From positions 1 through 13,525 of the forward strand of contig JAFRUW010000025.1 in NCBI GenBank assembly GCA_017438675.1: 13,525 nucleotides of DNA, written 5' to 3'. This document shows positions 6,725 to 13,525 of this stretch, piece by piece. The position numbers were made by a program, and so were the translations under genes. Positions within the stretch are counted from its first letter, which is position 1; every line of letters begins with the position of its first letter. A model generated the notes under the pieces. That model was not told the DNA's origin. It made no database searches and saw nothing but the letters and a program-made list of their open reading frames with translations. The stretch comes from Oscillospiraceae bacterium. GTDB taxonomy: Bacteria > Bacillota > Clostridia > Oscillospirales > Oscillospiraceae.

Positions 6725-7543
6725 ATGTACGGAGCAATACTCGGAGATATGATAGGTTCACCTTATGAGTTTGACAGAAGTCCCAAGACAAAAGAATTCC
6801 CCATGTTCCGAAAAGACAGCTTGTTTACGGACGATACCGTGATGACTGTCGCAGTGGCGGAGGCGCTGATGAAAGTTGACGCGGACGCGCCGGAGGAGCA
6901 AATCTGCGAAGAGCTTGTATTTCAGATGCGCCGGTGGGGGAGAAGATATCTGAACGCAGGGTATGGAGCGCGGTTTATCGGCTGGCTGCTGTCAGGCGAC
7001 CCGAAGCCTTACGGAAGCTACGGCAACGGTTCCGCCATGCGTGTATCATCCGCAGGCTGGCTCTATCCCGAGCTTTCAGAAACACGGAGGATTGCCCGGC
7101 TGACGGCGATTGTTACTCACAATCACCCCGAGGGTGTAAAAGGCGCGGAGGCAGCGGCGAGCGCTATTTATCTTGCGAGGACCGGCAGCGGCAAGGAGGA
7201 GATACGGGATTACACCGTCAGTGAATTCGGGTACGATCTGTCCCGGACCTGCGATACGATCCGACCCGCCTACCGTCACGTGGAAAGTTGTCAGAAAACC
7301 GTACCGGAAGCAATCACTGCATTCCTGGAGGGAACAGACTTTGAGGATGTGATCAGGACCGCTGTATCTCTCGGCGGCGACTGCGATACACTGACCTGCA
7401 TCGCAGGCAGTATTGCGGAGGCCTTCTACGGCGTGCCGGAAAGCTATATACTGGAGTGCAGATCCCGTCTGCCTGATGACATGCTGAATGTCCTTGATCG
7501 CTTCGATACACGCATTGGCAGAACGACGTCAGAGGAAAACTGA
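6725..7543 (+). CDS. ADP-ribosylglycohydrolase family protein
   Basis: Protein of 272 residues, of normal length for a compact DraG/ARH-type enzyme. The family cleaves ADP-ribose from modified proteins or related ADP-ribose conjugates using two magnesium ions. Metal-site motifs are intact: FTDDT (T35, D36, D37) near the N-terminus and GGDCDT (D219, D221, T222) near the C-terminus. Other family signatures are GAILGDMIGSPYEF at the start, YGNGSAMRV and THNHPEG. The start is ATG at 6725, with AGGAG at 6715-6719; a TTG-initiated extension from 6671 would run through the leader hairpin and lacks family sequence. No ADP-ribosyltransferase partner is visible, so the substrate is unknown. It is divergent from GH3 and followed by a 124-base gap, so it is probably a single-gene unit. 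Confidence 0.92.
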   Translation: MYGAILGDMIGSPYEFDRSPKTKEFPMFRKDSLFTDDTVMTVAVAEALMKVDADAPEEQICEELVFQMRRWGRRYLNAGYGARFIGWLLSGDPKPYGSYGNGSAMRVSSAGWLYPELSETRRIARLTAIVTHNHPEGVKGAEAAASAIYLARTGSGKEEIRDYTVSEFGYDLSRTCDTIRPAYRHVESCQKTVPEAITAFLEGTDFEDVIRTAVSLGGDCDTLTCIAGSIAEAFYGVPESYILECRSRLPDDMLNVLDRFDTRIGRTTSEEN

Positions 7544-7595
7544 GATACACAGATGGGGGAGGGCAGAATATTTCCGGACAGTTTCCCTGTTCCTG

Positions 7596-7633
7596 TTGCG
7601 GGTTATAAGCATTCATGATAATATATTTATCAT
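7596..7633 (+). promoter_or_regulatory. Promoter with overlapping palindrome before the ABC exporter
   Basis: TTGCGG (7596-7601) and TAATAT (7619-7624) are 17 bases apart. The -10 sits in a perfect inverted repeat, ATGATAA (7615-7621) and TTATCAT (7627-7633), around TATAT. A repressor binding there would block transcription. No regulator gene is adjacent. AT-rich palindromes also arise by chance, so this is tentative. Confidence 0.4.
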
Positions 7634-7667
7634 AACATGATCCCAAACCCCGAATGGAGGCGGTACG

Positions 7668-9401
7668 ATGAAACTGCTTTGGAGGCTCAGCAGAGAGGCT
7701 GTACGTTATCGTTCGCATTATGTTATCGCTATACTTGCGACCCTGGCGGTTACGCTGGTGAATCTTGCGGCTCCCAAGGTGCTCTCCGCTTTGACCGGAA
7801 TAGTGGAGCGGGGCGTCACGGCGGAGGGACTGGAGAGGATAAAGGTACTGACAATAATTCTGATTTGCCTTTACCTGTCCCGTATAGCTTTCCGTTTCAT
7901 GAGCAACTACATGGCGCACAAAGCCGCATGGAATCTGGTCGGCGACCTCCGCACTAAGACCTATGACAAGCTGGAGCGTATGCATCTTGGCTACTTCCAC
8001 GATAAGGAAACAGGCGACCTGATGAGTCACATAGTGAACGATACCAGGGACTTTGAACTGCTGTATGCCCATATCATACCTGAAACCATAACGAATACCG
8101 TTACATTCCTGGGCGTGCTCGTCATGCTCCTGACCATAAACCCGAGACTCGCGTTTATAACCTGCGCGCCGATCCCGCTCATCCTGGTATCAGGCGTGAT
8201 CTTTTCAAAGAAGGTACGTCCGTATTTCCGCATCTCCCAGAAGAAAATGGGCGAGCTGAACGGTAAGCTCCAGGACAACCTGTCAGGTATACACGAGATC
8301 CAGTCCTTCGGGCGGGAAGAATATGAGACCGGTAAAGTCAATGAGAAAAACTTCGCTCATGTGAAGGCCATGCTCCACGCTCTGAAGCTGAGCGCGATGT
8401 TCCATCCGTCGGTTGAGTTCATATCCTCTGTCGGGACGATCCTTGTGGTGGGCTTCGGCGGGTATATGGCGTACAGAAACGGACTTAATGTAGAGGATAT
8501 CGTGGCGTTTTTACTGTATCTGAGCCTGTTTTACGCACCTGTAACGGGGCTTGCCATGCTCCTTGAGAATATGCAGCAGGCCATGGCGGGGGCTGAGCGT
8601 GTGATGTCCATTCTTGACGCGCCCTGTGAGATTCAGGATAAGCCCGGCGCAGATGCTCTGAACGAAGTCAAGGGTGAGATCGCATTTGAAAGCGTCAGCT
8701 TTTCCTATATAGACGGCATTGCCGTTCTCAGTGATGTATCGTTTATCTGTAAGCCCGGTGAGATGGTTGCCTTAGTTGGCCCGACCGGTGTGGGCAAAAC
8801 CACGATCACTCAGCTGATTTCCCGTTTTTACGAGCCGGACAAGGGCCGTATTACTATAGACGGGAAGGACATACGCGACGTGACTATTGAGAGCCTTAGG
8901 CAGAATATTTCCGCGGTTATGCAGGATACATTCCTGTTCAACGGTACGATAGGGGAGAATATCAGCTATGCCAGACCCGACGCAACCGCCGAAGAAATAA
9001 AGAAAGCTGCCGAGGCCGCGAACATAAGCGCTGAGATTGACGCCATGCCCCAGGGGTATGACACAATGGTCGGCGAGCGCGGACTGCGTCTGTCGGGAGG
9101 ACAGAAGCAGCGTATCGCCATAGCAAGGGCCATCCTTCGCAAATCTCCGATAATCGTTCTGGATGAAGCCACCGCGGCGGTGGACGTGGAAACGGAGCAG
9201 CAGATAAAGGGCGCGATAAACTCCCTCACCGGCAAGCGAACCATCATAGCCATAGCTCATCGCCTGTCAACAATCCGAAACGCCGACCAGATACTTGTCA
9301 TAGAGGACGGCAAGGTCAAGGAAAGAGGTACCCACGAGGAACTGCTGAAGCTCGGAGGAAGCTATGCCAGAATGAACGAAGTGCAGTCATGCGGGTATTA
9401 G
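7668..9401 (+). CDS. ABC exporter half-transporter (membrane plus ATPase)
   Basis: Fused exporter of 577 residues: an N-terminal six-helix membrane domain (about 1-310) and a C-terminal ATPase (about 330-570). The ATPase has Walker A GPTGVGKT from residue 371, signature LSGGQKQR from 475, Walker B IIVLDEA with catalytic E500, and the switch histidine H531 in AHRLSTI. All catalytic residues are present, so it can act as a homodimer, in the manner of MsbA/LmrA-type multidrug or lipid exporters. No second half-transporter lies beside it. The substrate cannot be told from sequence; many genes of this type are annotated as multidrug exporters. ATG is preceded by GGAGG at 7656-7660. It has its own candidate promoter and a terminator, so it looks monocistronic. 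Confidence 0.93.
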   Translation: MKLLWRLSREAVRYRSHYVIAILATLAVTLVNLAAPKVLSALTGIVERGVTAEGLERIKVLTIILICLYLSRIAFRFMSNYMAHKAAWNLVGDLRTKTYDKLERMHLGYFHDKETGDLMSHIVNDTRDFELLYAHIIPETITNTVTFLGVLVMLLTINPRLAFITCAPIPLILVSGVIFSKKVRPYFRISQKKMGELNGKLQDNLSGIHEIQSFGREEYETGKVNEKNFAHVKAMLHALKLSAMFHPSVEFISSVGTILVVGFGGYMAYRNGLNVEDIVAFLLYLSLFYAPVTGLAMLLENMQQAMAGAERVMSILDAPCEIQDKPGADALNEVKGEIAFESVSFSYIDGIAVLSDVSFICKPGEMVALVGPTGVGKTTITQLISRFYEPDKGRITIDGKDIRDVTIESLRQNISAVMQDTFLFNGTIGENISYARPDATAEEIKKAAEAANISAEIDAMPQGYDTMVGERGLRLSGGQKQRIAIARAILRKSPIIVLDEATAAVDVETEQQIKGAINSLTGKRTIIAIAHRLSTIRNADQILVIEDGKVKERGTHEELLKLGGSYARMNEVQSCGY

Positions 9402-9463
9402 CATTTGCTGCAGCTTATTGAGAACGTAAACTCTGACGGTTTATAAAAATACATATAAATTAC

Positions 9464-9497
9464 AAAGCCCTGCCGATGTTTGTCGGAAGGGCTTTCT
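9464..9497. terminator. Intrinsic terminator between ABC exporter and acetyltransferase
   Basis: AAAGCCCT (9464-9471) pairs with AGGGCTTT (9488-9495), and CCGA (9473-9476) with TCGG (9483-9486), around a six-base loop with one G-A mismatch. The arms end in TTT on either strand. It lies between two convergent genes and can serve both, though the T-run is short. Confidence 0.75.
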
Positions 9498-9549
9498 GTA
9501 TGGAACGGCGCATAAACGGTACTGAAGCAGGAACAGCAGGCAGCGGCGT

Positions 9550-10101
9550 TCAGCCGCCTGTTTTCGACAATTGCCATTCTTCCTTTGTCAGCCTTGAGAT
9601 ATGCTCAGTGAGGATCTCGTCCGTTTTTTCCCAGTACAGGTCCCGGTTCGTGTGATGATAGATAAACCCGCACTTCTCCTGCACACGCCTTGACTTTTCA
9701 TTTCCGTCAAAGTATCCGCACCAGAGCGTTTGAAGATTGCAGTCATCAAAGGCGTGACGGATTATTTTTCTTACGGCTTCGGGAATAAGACCCTGGCCCC
9801 AGAAAGGCACGCCTATCCAATAACCGATCTCTCCCTCACTTTCAGGCAGACCTATGTTGCTGTGACTGCCGATCATGAGGCCGACGCTGCCGATGGGTTT
9901 GTTGTCCTCTTTCAGGCAGACGGCATAGGTTTCGGGTGCGGATAATACAGTCCGGATGATTTCTCGGCTGTTTTCAACACTTGTGTGAACCGGCCATCCG
10001 GCGGCGGGCCCGATCCGGCTGTCCTTCGCGTATTCAAACAGATCCCCGGCGTCAGCTTCTTCCCAGGGACGCAGAATAAGTCTGTCTGTTTTAAGTATCA
10101 T
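9550..10101 (-). CDS. GNAT N-acetyltransferase (RimJ/RimL type)
   Basis: Cytoplasmic acetyltransferase of 183 residues, of usual length for the Acetyltransf_3 group. It opens with [14 protein letters not shown], typical of RimJ/RimL-like enzymes. The acetyl-CoA binding loop is seen in [18 protein letters not shown], followed by the [13 protein letters not shown] segment that closes the fold. Members acetylate protein N-termini, amino acids or small amines; this one cannot be assigned. The minus-strand start is ATG at 10101, with GGGGTGAA at 10115-10108, six bases upstream. It lies downstream of the phosphofructokinase but is separated from it by a terminator, so it is probably transcribed alone. 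Confidence 0.9.
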   Translation of the reverse strand: MILKTDRLILRPWEEADAGDLFEYAKDSRIGPAAGWPVHTSVENSREIIRTVLSAPETYAVCLKEDNKPIGSVGLMIGSHSNIGLPESEGEIGYWIGVPFWGQGLIPEAVRKIIRHAFDDCNLQTLWCGYFDGNEKSRRVQEKCGFIYHHTNRDLYWEKTDEILTEHISRLTKEEWQLSKTGG

Positions 10102-10180
10102 GATCCATTCACCCCGTTTGTTTTAAGATTGCTTTGCACATAATGCGTGAAAATGTCAGTCAATGGCTGATCACTTAAAG

Positions 10181-10210
10181 AAATGGCATGACCCGAAGAT
10201 CATGCCATTT
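10181..10210 (-). terminator. Terminator of the phosphofructokinase gene
   Basis: AAATGGCATGA (10181-10191) and TCATGCCATTT (10200-10210) form a perfect 11-bp stem with an eight-base loop. On the minus strand it is followed by CTTTAAG, a weak T-run. It lies 55 bases after the phosphofructokinase stop. Confidence 0.75.
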
Positions 10211-10265
10211 CGTGAAAACTGTTCTTGTGTGTCCCGGACTGAATTCAGCCGATGATGACACGTTC

Positions 10266-11504
10266 TTACTTCGCCAGAACCTTGTTGAGTCTTGCGAATC
10301 TGGGAAGGCCGTTCTCAAGGGGACGGTCAGGCTCGCCCTGGATGAGGGGAAGAGCGTAGTCGATGAAGTCGGCGGTGATGCCGTTCTGAGCCTCGTTGAT
10401 CCACTCAAGGGGCAGCTTCTTCTCATAGTTTGCGACAGATGTGAGGGGCAGGAGGACGTACTTGCAGTTGTACTTGCCGTCAACCATCTCACGCTGGAAT
10501 GCGACCATCTTGCCGGTCTCGCCTGCGATTGCGCTTTCAACAGCGATCTTGCCTGCGTTGAATGCCTCTTCGATGTCGGTCTTGGAAGCAAGGTGTGCGC
10601 CGCAGCGCTGGAGGAGGGAAAGCTCGATGCCGCGAACCTTGGCGCCGGTCTTTTCCTTGATGATGTTTGCAAGGAGAGCTGCCAGACCGCCAAGCTGAGC
10701 ATGGCCGAAGCCGTCAGTTGCGGAAGCCTTTGCTTCGCTTACAAAGCTGCCGTCGGCATAGTGGATGCCTTCGGAAACGGCTACGATAGCCTTGCCGTTC
10801 TTCTCATAGACAGCTGTTACGTCGGCAAGGAACTTGTCCATGTCGAAATCCACCTCGGGAACGTAGATGAGGTCGGGAGCGCAGCCTACTGTGCCTGCCA
10901 GAGCGGCAGCGGCGGTGAGCCAGCCTGCGTGACGGCCCATGATCTCGATAACAGTGATCATGCCGGTGTCATAAACTCTTGCGTCCTTGTAGATCTCGGC
11001 GCAGGATGTTGCGATGTACTTTGCGGCGCTTGCGTAGCCGGGGCAATGGTCAGTGCCGAAAAGGTCATTGTCAATGGTCTTGGGAACGCCCATGACGCGG
11101 CACTCATAGCCGGACTTGGACATGAAGCGGCTGACCTTGTCGCAGGTGTCCATGGAATCGTTGCCGCCGTTGTAGAAGAAGTATCTTACATTGTACTTCT
11201 TGAAGATCTCGAGGATGCGCTGATAGTCTGTGTCATCCTTGTCGGGATCTGCGATCTTGTATCTGCAGGAGCCCAGCTCGGAGGAGGGGGTGTAAAGCAG
11301 ATACTCAAGCTCTTTTGCGTCTTCCTGGGACATGTCGTAGAGCTGATCATTCAGAACGCCCTTGATGCCGTGAGCCGCACCGTATACGTTGGTGATCTCG
11401 GGAGCGTCAAGCGCTGTTCTGATAACGCCGTACGCGCTGGAATTGATGACTGAGGTAGGACCACCGGACTGACCGATGATACATGCGCCTTCTAATTTAC
11501 TCAT
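10266..11504 (-). CDS. pfp: Phosphofructokinase, pyrophosphate-dependent type
   Basis: Glycolytic enzyme of 412 residues that phosphorylates fructose 6-phosphate to the 1,6-bisphosphate. The N-terminus IIGQSGGPTSVINSS is the phosphoryl-donor loop. Donor preference can be read from two sites: GGNDS, with D116 where ATP enzymes have Gly (GGDGS), and PKTIDND, with K142 where they have Gly. Both are hallmarks of PPi-using enzymes. The catalytic base is D145 and EIMGRHAGW is the substrate motif. The first Asp of the usual GGDDS is Asn here. Length above 400 also fits the PPi group rather than PfkA (about 320). The start is ATG at 11504, with CAGGAGGC upstream at normal spacing. It is divergent from aldolase, the next enzyme of the pathway. 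Donor use is inferred from motifs. Confidence 0.92.
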   Translation of the reverse strand: MSKLEGACIIGQSGGPTSVINSSAYGVIRTALDAPEITNVYGAAHGIKGVLNDQLYDMSQEDAKELEYLLYTPSSELGSCRYKIADPDKDDTDYQRILEIFKKYNVRYFFYNGGNDSMDTCDKVSRFMSKSGYECRVMGVPKTIDNDLFGTDHCPGYASAAKYIATSCAEIYKDARVYDTGMITVIEIMGRHAGWLTAAAALAGTVGCAPDLIYVPEVDFDMDKFLADVTAVYEKNGKAIVAVSEGIHYADGSFVSEAKASATDGFGHAQLGGLAALLANIIKEKTGAKVRGIELSLLQRCGAHLASKTDIEEAFNAGKIAVESAIAGETGKMVAFQREMVDGKYNCKYVLLPLTSVANYEKKLPLEWINEAQNGITADFIDYALPLIQGEPDRPLENGLPRFARLNKVLAK

Positions 11505-11554
11505 TGTGATAGCCTCCTGAAGTATGTATTTGGTAATTGCGGTTTCTTGTCTCT

Positions 11555-11583
11555 ATATTAACATACATTGCACATAAAAGCAA
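11555..11583 (-). promoter_or_regulatory. Promoter of the phosphofructokinase gene
   Basis: On the minus strand, TTGCTT (11583-11578) and TAATAT (11560-11555) are 17 bases apart, and the -10 is preceded by TGT, an extended -10. The start of transcription would be near 11548, about 44 bases before the gene. Confidence 0.55.
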
Positions 11584-11607
11584 AGAGCAAATTGATAAAA
11601 ATTTCTC

Positions 11608-11638
11608 TTGAAAAATCCCCATTTTATGGTAGTATAGT
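11608..11638 (+). promoter_or_regulatory. Promoter of the aldolase gene
   Basis: TTGAAA (11608-11613) is a good -35. Two overlapping -10 options follow: TAGTAT (11630-11635, 16-base spacer, preceded by TGG as an extended -10) and TATAGT (11633-11638, 19-base spacer). The -35 elements of the divergent phosphofructokinase and aldolase promoters are only about 24 bases apart. Confidence 0.55.
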
Positions 11639-11640
11639 GT

Positions 11641-11668
11641 TATCAGAAATAATAACCTGATAGTTATT
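11641..11668 (+). promoter_or_regulatory. Two overlapping inverted repeats at the aldolase transcription start
   Basis: TATCAG (11641-11646) pairs with CTGATA (11657-11662). AATAAC (11651-11656) pairs with GTTATT (11663-11668), the first repeat's right arm forming its loop. The two hairpins are interlocked, so an RNA could form only one or a pseudoknot. Their place at or just after the predicted start also fits a DNA operator. Confidence 0.3.
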
Positions 11669-11694
11669 GCAAATATTTAAGGAGGATTGTATTT

Positions 11695-12681
11695 ATGGCA
11701 ATCGTAACATCAAAAGAAATGTTCAGGAAAGCTTATGATGGCGGCTACGCTATCGGCGCTTTCAACGTCAACAACATGGAGATCGTTCAGGGCATCACCG
11801 AGGCCGCTATCGAGCTCCGCGCACCCCTGATCCTTCAGGTATCCAAGGGCGCCCGCAACTACGCAAAGCACGTATACCTTATGAAGCTCATCGAGGCTGC
11901 TGTTGCTGACGCAGAGCAGACCGCAGGCTTTGATCTCCCCATCGTTGTTCACCTGGACCACGGCGACAGCTTTGAACTCTGCAAGAGCTGCATCGACGGC
12001 GGCTTCTCCTCCGTCATGATCGACAGATCCGGCCTTCCCTTTGAGGAAAACATCGCCATCACAAAGCAGGTCGTTGAGTACGCTCATGACCACGGCGTAG
12101 TCGTAGAGGCTGAGCTTGGTACTCTGGCAGGCGTTGAGGACGAGGTCAACGTATCCGCTGAGGACTCCTCCTACACCCGTCCCGAGGACGTTCAGGAGTT
12201 CGTAGAGCGCACAGGCTGTGACTCCCTGGCAATCGCAATCGGCACCTCCCACGGCGCATACAAGTTCACCGCCGCTCAGTGCACCCGCGATCCCGAGACC
12301 GGCAAGCTGGTACCTCCTCCCCTCCGCTTCGACATCCTTGACGAAGTCGCACAGAGACTGCCCGGCTTCCCCATCGTTCTCCACGGTTCCTCCAGCGTTC
12401 CCCAGGAGTTTGTTGACATCATCAACCAGTACGGCGGCAAGATGCCCGACGCAGTAGGCATCCCCGAGGAGCAGCTCCGTCAGGCAGCAAGAGGCGCAGT
12501 CTGCAAGATCAACATCGACTCCGACCTCCGTCTTGCTCTTACAGCAAGCATTCGCAAGCATTTCGGCGATCATCCCGAGCACTTCGACCCCCGTCAGTAC
12601 CTCACCCCCGGCCGCGCCGCTATCAAGGCAATGGTCGAGCATAAGCTCATCAACGTCCTTGGCTGCGACGGCAAGGCTTAA
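11695..12681 (+). CDS. fba: Class II fructose-bisphosphate aldolase
   Basis: Cytoplasmic zinc aldolase of 328 residues, splitting fructose 1,6-bisphosphate into glyceraldehyde 3-phosphate and dihydroxyacetone phosphate. Motifs run in the family order: GAFNVNNMEI at the start, HLDHGDS with catalytic D88 and zinc ligand H89, EAELGTLAG with E140, GTSHGAYK with zinc ligand H186, VLHGSSS with zinc ligand H230, and the phosphate-binding KINIDSDLR. The start is certain: AAGGAGG at 11679-11685, nine bases before ATG. Codon use is strongly biased to C-ending codons, as in highly expressed genes. It is divergent from phosphofructokinase and ends at a strong terminator, so it is probably transcribed alone. 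Confidence 0.97.
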   Translation: MAIVTSKEMFRKAYDGGYAIGAFNVNNMEIVQGITEAAIELRAPLILQVSKGARNYAKHVYLMKLIEAAVADAEQTAGFDLPIVVHLDHGDSFELCKSCIDGGFSSVMIDRSGLPFEENIAITKQVVEYAHDHGVVVEAELGTLAGVEDEVNVSAEDSSYTRPEDVQEFVERTGCDSLAIAIGTSHGAYKFTAAQCTRDPETGKLVPPPLRFDILDEVAQRLPGFPIVLHGSSSVPQEFVDIINQYGGKMPDAVGIPEEQLRQAARGAVCKINIDSDLRLALTASIRKHFGDHPEHFDPRQYLTPGRAAIKAMVEHKLINVLGCDGKA

Positions 12682-12701
12682 TAGCATAACAAAACAAAAT
12701 G

Positions 12702-12729
12702 CTCCCTCTCGACTTGAGAGGGAGTTTTT
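12702..12729 (+). terminator. Terminator of the aldolase gene
   Basis: CTCCCTCTC (12702-12710) pairs perfectly with GAGAGGGAG (12716-12724) around GACTT, followed by TTTTT. This is a classic intrinsic terminator 20 bases after the stop codon. Confidence 0.93.
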
Positions 12730-12735
12730 GTTATA

Positions 12736-12771
12736 AAAGCATCCGCCGATCTCAGTTTCGGCGGATGCTTT
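12736..12771 (-). terminator. Terminator of the acyl-CoA synthetase gene
   Basis: A perfect 14-bp stem, AAAGCATCCGCCGA (12736-12749) with 12758-12771, has an eight-base loop. On the minus strand it ends CTTTTATAAC. It lies 12 bases after the stop of the minus-strand gene and back to back with the aldolase terminator, giving each convergent gene its own. Confidence 0.88.
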
Positions 12772-12783
12772 GTGTATTGCTTT

Positions 12784-13525
12784 TTACGCGGTTTCGATGT
12801 CTCTTTCTGCCTCAAGATGAAGCTTTGCTACGGCGTCTTCACGCATTTTGTACTTCAGGATCTTACCTGCGGCGTTGGTGGGGAAGGAGTCCACAAAATC
12901 GACATACTTCGGCGTCTTGTGACGGGCCATGTGCTCCCGGACATAGGTCTTCATCTCGTCCTCAGTCATGGTTTCGCCTTCCTTCAGGATGACGCAGGCC
13001 ATGATCTCCTCGCCGTACTGTTTGCTGGGAACGCCAATGACCTGTACATCGGACACCTTGGGATGGGTGTAGATAAATTCCTCGATCTCCTTGGGGTAGA
13101 TGTTCTCACCGCCGCGGATGATCATATCCTTAAGGCGCCCGGTTATGCGGTAATTGCCCTCGGGTGTACGGCAGGCAAGGTCGCCGGTGTGGAGCCATCC
13201 GTCCTTATCGATGGCAGCGGCTGTCTCTCTGGGCATCTTGTAGTAGCCCTTCATGATGTTGTAGCCACGGGCTACGAACTCACCGTTTACATTGTTGGGC
13301 AGTTCTTCATATGTATCGGGATCCACAACCTTGCATTCGATCTCCGGAAGAGGACGGCCGACAGTTGCGACGCGGACCTCAAGAGGATCGTCGGTACTGG
13401 ACATTGTGCATCCGGGGGAAGCCTCGGTCTGACCGTAAACTATGGTGATCTCGCTCATGTGCATTTTTTCCACAACGTCCTTCATTACGGCGATAGGACA
13501 GGGGGAACCGGCCATAATGCCTGTG
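12784..13525 (-). CDS. Acyl-CoA synthetase / AMP-dependent ligase, C-terminal part (cut by window edge)
   Basis: Only the last 247 residues are visible; the gene continues past the right edge, and the methionine at 13515 is internal ([10 protein letters not shown]). Enzymes of this family activate a carboxylic acid with ATP to an acyl-AMP and pass it to CoA; the full length is usually about 550. Visible motifs are YGQTEASP (adenylate binding), GWLHTGDLA, the hinge region [19 protein letters not shown], and [14 protein letters not shown] with the catalytic C-terminal lysine. The set resembles medium- or long-chain fatty acyl-CoA synthetases, but the acyl pocket is in the missing half. Other members of the superfamily cannot be ruled out. 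It is convergent with aldolase and has its own terminator. Confidence 0.9.
   Translation of the reverse strand, partial: TGIMAGSPCPIAVMKDVVEKMHMSEITIVYGQTEASPGCTMSSTDDPLEVRVATVGRPLPEIECKVVDPDTYEELPNNVNGEFVARGYNIMKGYYKMPRETAAAIDKDGWLHTGDLACRTPEGNYRITGRLKDMIIRGGENIYPKEIEEFIYTHPKVSDVQVIGVPSKQYGEEIMACVILKEGETMTEDEMKTYVREHMARHKTPKYVDFVDSFPTNAAGKILKYKMREDAVAKLHLEAERDIETA

Noticed and set aside
9504..9530. A possible fourth copy of the AACGGT element
   Set aside because: AACGGTACTGAAGCAGG needs a deletion and several changes to match, and it lies between two convergent gene ends where no promoter is expected.
10188..11453. A 421-codon open frame opposite the phosphofructokinase gene
   Set aside because: It is an antisense shadow of a strongly codon-biased gene. 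The opposite strand carries all the phosphofructokinase motifs, and the frame has no recognisable domain.
11710..12687. A 325-codon open frame opposite the aldolase gene
   Set aside because: Same cause: C-ending codon bias of the aldolase suppresses stops on the other strand. The aldolase reading is certain.

Overview
The window looks like the chromosome of a gut or rumen Firmicute, most likely a Ruminococcus-type member of the Oscillospiraceae. The grounds are a secreted glycoside hydrolase ending in cohesin-like and dockerin modules, AGGAGG-type ribosome binding sites, an AgrC/AgrA-type (GHKL/LytTR) two-component system and a pyrophosphate-type phosphofructokinase. No rRNA, tRNA, CRISPR array, phage gene or insertion sequence was recognised.

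Layout. Positions 1-300 are intergenic, with a cluster of AACGGT repeats. A sensor kinase (301-1626, +) and a LytTR response regulator (1707-2444, +) follow, separated by 80 bases. A perfect hairpin terminator (2470-2513) divides them from a convergent 1247-residue GH3 enzyme with cohesin-like and dockerin modules (2541-6284, -). A 440-base divergent region (6285-6724) holds the GH3 promoter, a palindrome or terminator-like hairpin, a third copy of the AACGGT element and a hairpin-rich leader for an ADP-ribosylglycohydrolase (6725-7543, +). Next are a single-subunit ABC exporter (7668-9401, +) and a convergent GNAT acetyltransferase (9550-10101, -). A glycolytic pair follows, transcribed divergently: PPi-type phosphofructokinase (10266-11504, -) and class II fructose-bisphosphate aldolase (11695-12681, +). 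The window ends inside an acyl-CoA synthetase-like gene (12784-13525, -), of which only the C-terminal half is visible.

How they may work together. The clearest unexplained signal is a 24-bp element with core AACGGTATYTGAAACGG. It occurs three times: before the kinase, before the regulator (overlapping the kinase stop codon) and in the GH3/ADP-ribosylglycohydrolase divergent region. Its reverse strand carries ACCGTT half-sites spaced 9, 12 and 21 bp, like the direct repeats bound by LytTR regulators. The inference is that the two-component system regulates itself and at least one gene flanking the third site, possibly the secreted glycosidase. Phosphofructokinase and aldolase catalyse consecutive glycolytic steps and share a 190-bp control region. 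The remaining genes appear to be independent single-gene units.
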